64,000 bases of DNA from the NCBI GenBank assembly GCA_913061275.1, contig CAJXSR010000001.1, forward strand, positions 221,670-285,669, read 5' to 3'. Source of the DNA: an uncultured Paracoccaceae bacterium. GTDB taxonomy: Bacteria > Pseudomonadota > Alphaproteobacteria > Rhodobacterales > Rhodobacteraceae. Positions 40,554 through 47,724 of this stretch are shown in pieces. Every line of letters begins with the position of its first letter. Positions within the stretch are counted from its first letter, which is position 1. The notes beneath the pieces are model-generated. The model saw only the letters and a program-made list of their open reading frames with translations. It ran no database searches and was not told the DNA's origin. A program made the translations under genes and the position numbers.

Positions 40554-41285
40554 TTAAGCGATGAATTCCAAATAATCATCAGCTAATGCCTTGGCGGTCA
40601 AATGCAGGAATTCAACACCATCAGATGCTTTTGCCAATCCAGAATGCGACCCCACGCGGCCATCTGGAAATTGTGCTCGGTGTTCATTTGGGCCCCCATG
40701 TTTATCACCAGCGTGGGCTTGCATATATTCAACACTTAATTTTTCAGGCGGCGGCAAATCTGATTGATGAACAGTATGATGGGTCGCTTGTGTTATTGCC
40801 ACTTCAGACGGGGTCCCATGCATACCTTCCCAGCTACCATATAGCTTGTTGCGCAAATCGTTAACGGCATCAAATTCCCACCAACTTTTGATGCGAATAT
40901 CTGCAGTTACCTTTCCGACAGAACGTTGTAAAAGTTCCACATTGGCACCATGACCGTTCAAGACATAGATCCGTGTAAACCCATGATGGGCAAGCCCTTG
41001 CATGACTTCGGTTGCAAATTGAATGTATAGGTCAGCAGAAATGGAAACCGTGCCCGGAAAGCCCATATTAAATGGGGCATGTGCATAGGCCAATTCGGGG
41101 GCAACGCATGCGTCTACCAAATCTGCTGCGGCCCATGAAATTTCGCGCGCACAAATTGCATCAGTACCAATCAGGCCAATAGGCCCGTGCTGTTCAATCG
41201 AACCGGTTGGCAAAATGATACCGTTGGACCGCTTTAAGTAATCTTGTACTTGATACCATGTTTGTTCTTCTAGCTTCATGGGCAT
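40554..41285 (-). CDS. Creatininase-family amidohydrolase
   Basis: A 243-residue protein of the creatininase family. The metal-binding pattern is present: PTGSIEQHGPIGLIGTDA with Glu, His and Asp, then YVLNGHGANVELLQ with the second His, and a Glu in AITQATHHTV or near it. Members open cyclic amides (creatinine, some lactams and formamides). It lies in the opposite direction to the transporter genes, which end 14 bases away, and meets the small AhpD gene divergently. Confidence 0.85.
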   Translation of the reverse strand: MPMKLEEQTWYQVQDYLKRSNGIILPTGSIEQHGPIGLIGTDAICAREISWAAADLVDACVAPELAYAHAPFNMGFPGTVSISADLYIQFATEVMQGLAHHGFTRIYVLNGHGANVELLQRSVGKVTADIRIKSWWEFDAVNDLRNKLYGSWEGMHGTPSEVAITQATHHTVHQSDLPPPEKLSVEYMQAHAGDKHGGPNEHRAQFPDGRVGSHSGLAKASDGVEFLHLTAKALADDYLEFIA

Positions 41286-41325
41286 AGCCTATATAGAATG
41301 TATCAAAAGGAAAGTGATCAAAACA

Positions 41326-41667
41326 ATGACTTGGACTAAATTATTAAACACCACCATGGCGAACTTGGGCAAGTTACAAAAGGAAACGCCAGAAAGTTTT
41401 AAAGGCTTTGACGTAATGGGCAAAGCTGCCAAAGCTGATGGTGTACTGAGCGAAAAAAACAAAGAGTTTATCGCACTTGGTATTGCAATCGCAACACGCT
41501 GTGACAGTTGTATAGGTTTTCACACTAAATCTTTGGTGCGCTTGGGCGCAACACGCTCAGAATTTTGCGAAGCATTAGCCATGTGTTCCTATATGGGCGG
41601 CGGCCCGTCTATTGCATTCAGCGCCAAAGCATTGGAAGCTTATGATGAGTTTTCTAGTAATGGGTGA
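41326..41667 (+). CDS. AhpD-family (carboxymuconolactone decarboxylase-like) small protein
   Basis: A 113-residue protein with the AhpD redox motif TRCDSCIGFHTKSLVRLGA, that is Cys-x2-Cys followed by His, and the helix EALAMCSYMGGGPSIAFSAKALEAY. It is probably a small peroxidase or redox protein. ATG 41326 has AAAAGGAAAG upstream. It is the second AhpD-fold gene of this block; the two differ in their Cys content and are not recent copies. Confidence 0.82.
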   Translation: MTWTKLLNTTMANLGKLQKETPESFKGFDVMGKAAKADGVLSEKNKEFIALGIAIATRCDSCIGFHTKSLVRLGATRSEFCEALAMCSYMGGGPSIAFSAKALEAYDEFSSNG

Positions 41668-41770
41668 GTATGTTGGATCAAATTAGAAATGGTTTCTATA
41701 CTTTAAGGCTCGGCGGGCTGCCTAGGGTAGCAGTTAAACATTCACGTATTTTTGTTTTAAATGATTTAAA

Positions 41771-41841
41771 GTGGCGATGTACGCAGTCGTGAGCTAACCA
41801 GTCTCGGCCGAATTTCCCTGATAACAGGGAAATATTGTAGC
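41771..41841 (+). repeat. Dispersed repeat, copy 1 (about 65 bp)
   Basis: GTGGCGATGTACGCAGTCGT to AACAGGGAAATA matches, with scattered differences, the segment at 51003-51074 (GATGTACGCAGTC, CCAGTC, TTCCCTG-TAACAGGGAA). At 51 kb this segment follows a serine recombinase remnant, so both are likely debris from the same kind of mobile element. Confidence 0.6.
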
Positions 41842-41854
41842 TGGCAGAGTAATC

Positions 41855-42209
41855 AAGGTTTGCCATGTGGACGAAGTCTACATCCGGGTGGACGGCAAGT
41901 GGCTGTACCTTTGGCTGGCGATCAAATCCTCTACGTCACCAGAAGTATCTGAACAACCGCACCCAGGGGGATCATTCGGCTTTGACGAAACTGCTTAATC
42001 CCATGCGTGGCTTTATAACATTGCGAACGACTAAAGCCATGCTTCAGGGTATTGAAGCCATACGCACCATCAAAAACAACCACATTCATCAAAGTAAATC
42101 CGTACCAGTCGGCGAAATTGAGCATCTGCACAAGTTGTTCGGTATGGCGGCTTAAACTCGCCAGGTTTCCAACCAGATTGCGCCGTGATCGAGTTAATGC
42201 AACAGTGCC
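41855..42209 (+). mobile_element. IS6-family transposase remnant with one intact end
   Basis: A plus-strand fragment with CHVDEVYIRVDGKWLYLWLA (the first catalytic Asp of the IS6 DDE enzyme), an internal deletion, then GDHSALTKLLNPMRGFITL, ATLRTTKAMLQGIEAIRTI-like sequence and an end EIEHLHKLFGMAA. The right terminal repeat TTAATGCAACAGTGCC ends at 42209. The left end is lost and the frame is broken, so it is inactive. A stretch is almost identical to the remnant at 4.4-4.8 kb. Confidence 0.85.
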
Positions 42210-42265
42210 GTTTTAGCCGAATGCCTAAGATCTTTTTGATTCATTTCCCCTGAGATCTGATAAGT

Positions 42266-43243
42266 CTAATTATCTGCAATTTGCTTAGCTTTTTCCACCA
42301 ATACTTCGGCCTGCCGAATGGAAGCATAATCTATCAGTCGCCCGTCCAAAGACACTGCACCTTTGCCCTCAGCAGCAGCTTGGGTCATTGCTTCCAGAAT
42401 ACGGTTGGCTTTGTCCACCTCGGCATCTGACGGGCTCATCACTTGGTTAGCAAGGGCAATTTGACTGGGATGAATGGCCCATTTACCTTCACACCCTAGA
42501 ACTGCGGCGCGTTTTGCTGCGGCCACATATCCGTCAGAATCCGAGAAATCACCAAAGGGGCCATCAATGGGCCGTAAGCCATTTGCCCGCGCCGCCACCA
42601 CCATGCGCGCAAGCGCATAGTGCCACATATCACCCCAATGGACGTCACGCGAACCGTCCGCTGCGGCATCCGTTAGAACCGCATAATCAGGGTTCACCCC
42701 GCCTATAACTGTAGTGCGTGCACGGGTGCTGGCAGCATAGTCCGCAACCCCGAAATGTAGGCTTTCATTTCGCTTGGATGCAGATGCAATTTCGGTGACA
42801 TTTTGCATGCCCAAAGCGGTCTCTATAATGTGCTCGAAACCAATGCGTTTTTTCAAACCTTTTGCGTCCTCAATCTGGGTCACAAGCATGTCGATTGCAT
42901 AGACATCAGACGCGGTACCAACTTTCGGGATCATAATCAAATCCAGACGTTCGCCAGCTTGCTCAACTACGTCTACAACATCACGATACATGTAGTGGGT
43001 GTCCAATCCGTTGATGCGGATCGACATTGTCTTGGTGCCCCAATCGATGTCATTCAACGCCTCAATGATGTTTTTGCGTGCCTGTTCCTTGTCGTCTGGC
43101 GCTACTGCATCTTCCATGTCCAAAAAAACCACATCAACGTCAGATTGCGCAGCCTTTTCAAATAGTTGCGGCTGACTTCCAGGCACCGCTAATTCGCTTC
43201 TATTTAGGCGCGCTGTGGCTGGTTCGAATGTGTAAAAGCTCAT
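42266..43243 (-). CDS. mcl: Malyl-CoA lyase (HpcH/HpaI family)
   Basis: A 325-residue CitE-like barrel enzyme that cleaves malyl-CoA to glyoxylate and acetyl-CoA (and may condense glyoxylate with propionyl-CoA). Visible motifs: LNRSELAVPGSQPQLFEKA, the metal-binding VVFLDMEDAVAPDDKEQAR near residue 38, IMIPKVGTASDVYAID and RIGFEHIIETALGMQN, plus KWAIHPSQIALAN near the end. It faces away from mtkAB but supplies the next step after malate-CoA ligase. Length and motifs fit alphaproteobacterial Mcl proteins. Confidence 0.88.
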   Translation of the reverse strand: MSFYTFEPATARLNRSELAVPGSQPQLFEKAAQSDVDVVFLDMEDAVAPDDKEQARKNIIEALNDIDWGTKTMSIRINGLDTHYMYRDVVDVVEQAGERLDLIMIPKVGTASDVYAIDMLVTQIEDAKGLKKRIGFEHIIETALGMQNVTEIASASKRNESLHFGVADYAASTRARTTVIGGVNPDYAVLTDAAADGSRDVHWGDMWHYALARMVVAARANGLRPIDGPFGDFSDSDGYVAAAKRAAVLGCEGKWAIHPSQIALANQVMSPSDAEVDKANRILEAMTQAAAEGKGAVSLDGRLIDYASIRQAEVLVEKAKQIADN

Positions 43244-43344
43244 AGTTTTTTATCCCTGAAATTATCATCTATTCATAGGGGGTGCATTCAAGCATAGGTT
43301 TTGTGGATTCTGTCAACGATGTTGTATGCGACGTTTACGCACAG

Positions 43345-44013
43345 CTATTCTGACCGTAATTGGCTTCCACCCACAGGTTCTTTTGCCAGATCCAAACGTC
43401 TTGAATAGAAAAATGCAATGGCTTGCGCACGGTTACGCACCTCCAGCTTTTCAAACAAATTCGAGAGGTGAAACTTCACTGTATTAATCGAAATTTCAAA
43501 GTGCGCAGCAAGCTGTTTATTGGTCATTCCTTCAGCCAAGGATTGCAACATAGTGCGTTCGCGTTTGGTAAGCGAAAATAATGGATCGGACTGTAGCTCC
43601 CTGATGTCCATAAACGGGAACACCATTTTGCCTTGTGCCACCGAAACAGCAACCGCCATCAATTCTTCTACAGATTGATTTTTGCTGCAATATCCCGCAG
43701 CCCCGGCTGCCAATGCACGGCGGGGAACATCGTTGGAAGTATTTTGGGAATAAATCATAATTTTCGGGGCCAAGGGGTGGTCGCGTAAAACCTCAATAAT
43801 CTTTTCGCCACCCAGTTGCGGCAAGTTCCAGCACACGACCCCCAAATCTACGGGAATACGCATCACTGTGGATATGAAATTTTCTGCGTTCACCACGGTG
43901 GATACCAAGGAGAAACGCGGATCTAATGAGAATTTTTCCGACATAGCGGAAAGGATTAAAGGATTCGGATCAGCCAAGACCACTTCGATCGGTTTTTGTA
44001 ATTTCTCGGACAT
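43345..44013 (-). CDS. LuxR-type response regulator with atypical receiver
   Basis: A 222-residue two-domain regulator. The N-terminal receiver fold (VVLADPNPLILSAM; LGVVCWNLPQLGG; KIMIYSQN; AAGYCSKNQSVEEL) lacks the phospho-accepting Asp: Cys or Trp occupies that strand end before the Asn-Leu-Pro. The conserved Lys is kept. The C-terminal LuxR helix-turn-helix is complete (LTKRERTMLQSLAEGMTNKQ, then ISINTVKFHLSNLFEKL). It is divergent from the serine-cycle genes and is the prime candidate to control them, probably without phosphorylation. Confidence 0.8.
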   Translation of the reverse strand: MSEKLQKPIEVVLADPNPLILSAMSEKFSLDPRFSLVSTVVNAENFISTVMRIPVDLGVVCWNLPQLGGEKIIEVLRDHPLAPKIMIYSQNTSNDVPRRALAAGAAGYCSKNQSVEELMAVAVSVAQGKMVFPFMDIRELQSDPLFSLTKRERTMLQSLAEGMTNKQLAAHFEISINTVKFHLSNLFEKLEVRNRAQAIAFFYSRRLDLAKEPVGGSQLRSE

Positions 44014-44233
44014 CTCAATAAACCTTTGTGCTGTTTAGCGTAAGAAAACCTACCCATTTATACAGTATATATCAGTATACTGCACTAAACCAACCTAAAG
44101 GTCTAGGTTTATTACTATCCATAAGGGCATACCATTACGGTAGTTAGGGATGTTGTGAATAAATCTGCTTTTTGCTCTTATGAGAACGAACAAGCCAACC
44201 ACTTCTTATACCAAACAACAAAGAGCGTATCAT

Positions 44234-45472
44234 ATGTCTATATTTTCAAAGCTTGAAATTCCAAACACACTTGCAGCAGGTCCTGGGCCTGGAAATACAG
44301 ATCAACGTGTAATGGACAGCTTTGTAAATTGCGGGTTAGCCGATCATATGCATCCAGATGTGTTGCGTGGCATGGTTGAATGCAAGCACATGCTGCGCGA
44401 CCTGTTTGGCACCAAGAACGTTCACACCTTCGGCATAGCCGGAACAGGCTTCAGCGGATTAGATTGTATGTTCAGCGCTGTGCTGCCTGGTGACACCGTT
44501 GTAATTTTCACCAATGGTACTTTTTCGGGGATCGACGCACTGACCTTGCGTATGAAAGCCGCAACGCGCGAAGAGCTTGCTGCGAATGCCTTAAGCCCAG
44601 ACGCAAAAAGCGTAACGGTAATCGAAGTGCCGCATGGTGCGTCTATATCTGGCGAATTGATTGATACCGTTTTAGCAGAGCACAAGCCAAAATGGGCCTT
44701 TATGGCGCATTGGGAAACGGGTTCAGGCCGTATCAATGATCTTCGCGGCTTTTCTGACGCTTGTAAAAAACATGGCGCGATGGGCTTGGTGGATGCGGTT
44801 TCTTCGCTTGGCGTCGCAGATTTTGCAATCGACGATTATGACGGCGTTGTCGGCTGGGCCTCCTGCCCGCAAAAAGGTGTGTTATGTCTTGCTTTAACAT
44901 ATGCCCCTGTCAGCTTTACCGATCAATACATCGAAGCGCTAAAAAGCAATGGCTGTTATACATATGTGAACCATCCTATTTTGGCCGCGCGTCATTGGGG
45001 GATCATTGATGGCGCGGATGTCGAAAAAGGTGGCTACCACCAAACACACTCTGGTTATGCGGTTGCCGCATTCCACGAAGCACTAAGAATTACATTGCAA
45101 CATGGTTTGGCACAACGCGCCAAGGATTACGAATTCCACGAACAAGTTTTACGTCAGGCGGTTATAGCAATGGGTTGTGATGTGACATCCAACATGACCA
45201 GCCTTGTTGTTTTGAACTTGCCAGAAAAAATGGCGGGTCGTGAAATGGAACTTGTACAGTCTTGCCGCGCCAAGGGATTTGGCATCTGGCCGACATTATC
45301 AGCACCAGTTCAAGTTCGTATTGGCATTCTAAACCAGCTGTCAAACGCGGCCATTACCGACATCGTCAACAGGTTTGCAGATGCGATGAATGAAATGGGT
45401 GCAGAGTTGGATTTGACCGTGATCAATGATCAACTGGATGCGCATTACGCTAACATACTAGCAGCCGAGTAA
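44234..45472 (+). CDS. sgaA: Serine-glyoxylate aminotransferase
   Basis: A class V PLP aminotransferase of 412 residues. It converts serine and glyoxylate to hydroxypyruvate and glycine in the serine cycle. The family start AAGPGPGNTDQRVMDSF, the cofactor region GLVDAVSSLGVADFAID, and the PLP Lys in ASCPQKGVLCLALTYAP near residue 215 are visible. Ten bases separate it from mtkA. ATG 44234 (MSIFSKLEIPNTL) is chosen over 44180 because the family starts near it. An alanine- or aspartate-glyoxylate activity would look alike, but the context supports serine. Confidence 0.86.
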   Translation: MSIFSKLEIPNTLAAGPGPGNTDQRVMDSFVNCGLADHMHPDVLRGMVECKHMLRDLFGTKNVHTFGIAGTGFSGLDCMFSAVLPGDTVVIFTNGTFSGIDALTLRMKAATREELAANALSPDAKSVTVIEVPHGASISGELIDTVLAEHKPKWAFMAHWETGSGRINDLRGFSDACKKHGAMGLVDAVSSLGVADFAIDDYDGVVGWASCPQKGVLCLALTYAPVSFTDQYIEALKSNGCYTYVNHPILAARHWGIIDGADVEKGGYHQTHSGYAVAAFHEALRITLQHGLAQRAKDYEFHEQVLRQAVIAMGCDVTSNMTSLVVLNLPEKMAGREMELVQSCRAKGFGIWPTLSAPVQVRIGILNQLSNAAITDIVNRFADAMNEMGAELDLTVINDQLDAHYANILAAE

Positions 45473-45481
45473 GGAAAAAAA

Positions 45482-46678
45482 ATGGATATCCATGAATATC
45501 AAGCAAAAGAAATTCTAAGTGAATTCGGCGTCACCGTTCCTGCAGGTGGCCTAGCCTACAGTCCCGAACAAGCCGCTTACCGAGCCCGTGAAATGGGTGG
45601 TGACAAGTGGATCGTGAAAGCTCAAGTTCATGCAGGTGGGCGCGGCAAAGCCGGTGGCGTAAAGGTGTGTTGCGACGACAATGAAATTATGGATGCCGCA
45701 TCTTCTATGTTGGGCAAGAAATTGGTCACACATCAAACTGGCCCCGAAGGTAAAGGTGTGTACCGTCTTTATGTTGAAGCCGCAGTCCCGATTGAGCGCG
45801 AGATTTATTTGGGGTTCGTGCTGGATCGCACATCGCAACGCATCATGATCGTGGCCTCATCCGAAGGTGGTATGGAAATCGAAGAGATTTCCGCCGATCG
45901 ACCGGACTCGATAGTACGTGCAACCATTGACCCAGCAGGCGGTCTGGCAGATTTTCAGGCGCGTGAAATCGCTTTCAAGCTGGGCATTGAACCTGCCTCA
46001 ACGCAGCATATGGTGCGTACGCTTAAGGGTTGCTACCGGGCATTTCGTGATTTGGATGCTACCATGGTAGAAATTAACCCGCTGGTAGTTACAACAGACA
46101 ATAGAATCATAGCGTTAGACGCTAAAATGACTTTTGACGACAACGCATTATTTCGCCGTTCCAACGTGGCAGAACTGCGTGATAAAAGCCAAGAGGATCC
46201 ACGAGAAAGCCATGCGGCGGACCGCGGTCTTAGCTATGTAGGCCTTGACGGAAATATTGGGTGCATTGTGAACGGCGCGGGCCTTGCAATGGCAACGATG
46301 GATACAATCAAACTGGCAGGTGGTGAGCCTGCAAACTTCCTTGATATTGGTGGCGGCGCTACGCCAGAGCGTGTGGCAAAAGCCTTTCGTTTGGTGAAAT
46401 CCGACGCCAAAGTAGAAGCTATTTTGGTGAATATATTCGCTGGGATCAATCGGTGCGATTGGGTTGCAGAAGGTGTAGTTCAGGCTTTACGCGAAGAACC
46501 GATGGATATGCCAATCATCGTTCGCCTGTCCGGAACAAATGTTGAAGAAGGTCAAAAAATCCTTGCTGAAAGCGGTTTACCTATCATTCGCGCCGCCACA
46601 TTGAAAGAAGCCGCAGATCGTTCTGTAGCTGCCTGGAAAGCCGATCAAGCTACCAACACAAAATTGAAAGCAGTCTAA
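45482..46678 (+). CDS. mtkA: Malate-CoA ligase, ATP-grasp (beta) subunit
   Basis: A 398-residue SucC-like ATP-grasp protein. It begins [17 protein letters not shown], has [17 protein letters not shown] and the metal site [10 protein letters not shown], and ends with the CoA-ligase domain ([20 protein letters not shown]). Placement directly before mtkB and ppc and after the aminotransferase identifies it as malate thiokinase rather than succinyl-CoA synthetase. It activates malate for the malyl-CoA lyase step. Confidence 0.9.
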   Translation: MDIHEYQAKEILSEFGVTVPAGGLAYSPEQAAYRAREMGGDKWIVKAQVHAGGRGKAGGVKVCCDDNEIMDAASSMLGKKLVTHQTGPEGKGVYRLYVEAAVPIEREIYLGFVLDRTSQRIMIVASSEGGMEIEEISADRPDSIVRATIDPAGGLADFQAREIAFKLGIEPASTQHMVRTLKGCYRAFRDLDATMVEINPLVVTTDNRIIALDAKMTFDDNALFRRSNVAELRDKSQEDPRESHAADRGLSYVGLDGNIGCIVNGAGLAMATMDTIKLAGGEPANFLDIGGGATPERVAKAFRLVKSDAKVEAILVNIFAGINRCDWVAEGVVQALREEPMDMPIIVRLSGTNVEEGQKILAESGLPIIRAATLKEAADRSVAAWKADQATNTKLKAV

Positions 46679-47556
46679 TGAGCATTTTATTGAACGAAAA
46701 AACAAAGGTTTTGATCCAGGGTATCACTGGTCGTATGGCCCAATTCCACGCAAAAGAAATGATGGATTACGGCACAAATGTTGTAGCGGGCGTAACCCCT
46801 GGTAAAGGCGGTGCTGTCGTTGAAGGTGTTCCAGTATTTAACACCGTAAAAGATGCCGTAGAAGCGACTGGGGCGGAAGCAAGCCTTGTGTTTGTTCCAC
46901 CACCCTTTGCAGCAGACAGCATCATGGAGGCAGCGGACGCTGGTATCAGATATTGTGTATGCATTACGGACGGTATTCCTGCACAAGATATGATGCGCGT
47001 AAAACGCTACATGAAACGTTACCGCGCAGAAAACCGTATGGTTTTGACAGGGCCAAATTGCGCAGGCACTATTTCACCTGGCAAAAGCTTTCTAGGGATT
47101 ATGCCACCACATATCTATATGGAAGGTCCAGTAGGTATTGTTGGTCGATCCGGAACCCTTGGGTATGAGGCAGCATCCCAACTTGCAGAACTGGGGATTG
47201 GCGTATCCACATCCGTTGGCATTGGCGGAGATCCAATCAACGGGTCCTCTTTTCGTGATATTCTTGAGCTGTTTGAGCATGATGCGCAGACAGAAGTCAT
47301 AGCCCTAATAGGTGAAATTGGCGGGCCACAAGAAGCGGAAGCTGCAGAATATATTCGCGATCACATGACAAAACCGGTGGTGGCGTATGTAGCTGGATTA
47401 ACGGCCCCCAAGGGGCGTACGATGGGCCATGCAGGTGCTATTATTTCGGCTTTTGGTGAAAGTGCCAGCGAGAAAGTTGAAATACTGTCGGCGGCTGGCG
47501 TAACTGTTGCAGAACATCCCTCTGCGATTGGCGAAACTATCGCATCTGTTATGTAA
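46678..47556 (+). CDS. mtkB: Malate-CoA ligase, CoA-binding (alpha) subunit
   Basis: A 292-residue SucD-like protein. The N-terminal CoA-binding fold VLIQGITGRMAQFHAKEMMDYG, the middle VGIVGRSGTLGYEAASQLAE, and the phospho-His motif TMGHAGAIISAFGE near residue 248 are complete. Its ATG overlaps the last base of the mtkA stop (TAATG), ensuring equal synthesis of the two subunits. It carries the phosphohistidine intermediate of the ligase. Confidence 0.9.
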   Translation: MSILLNEKTKVLIQGITGRMAQFHAKEMMDYGTNVVAGVTPGKGGAVVEGVPVFNTVKDAVEATGAEASLVFVPPPFAADSIMEAADAGIRYCVCITDGIPAQDMMRVKRYMKRYRAENRMVLTGPNCAGTISPGKSFLGIMPPHIYMEGPVGIVGRSGTLGYEAASQLAELGIGVSTSVGIGGDPINGSSFRDILELFEHDAQTEVIALIGEIGGPQEAEAAEYIRDHMTKPVVAYVAGLTAPKGRTMGHAGAIISAFGESASEKVEILSAAGVTVAEHPSAIGETIASVM

Positions 47557-47582
47557 TCCCAGAAGAAAGCGGCCCTCTTCCC

Positions 47583-47720
47583 ATGTCTAAGCCCGAAATT
47601 CTTTTTACTTATCACCGGTCAACAGCGGCTGATGTGTTGCAGAAGAGAATTTTGGGTAATTTCGGAGTGGGCTACGCCCATATATCTATCACTGCTACTA
47701 AAGCATCCAAAATCGGGTAA
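47583..47720 (+). CDS. 45-codon reading frame between mtkB and ppc
   Basis: ATG 47583 opens MSKPEILFTYHRSTAADVLQ and runs to a TAA at 47718-47720, four bases before the ppc start. The first 20 residues resemble the N-terminus of D-2-hydroxyacid dehydrogenases, the family of hydroxypyruvate reductase, whose gene belongs to serine-cycle clusters and is missing here. It may be a truncated hpr remnant, a coupled leader peptide, or chance. Confidence 0.35.
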   Translation: MSKPEILFTYHRSTAADVLQKRILGNFGVGYAHISITATKASKIG

Positions 47721-47724
47721 CATA

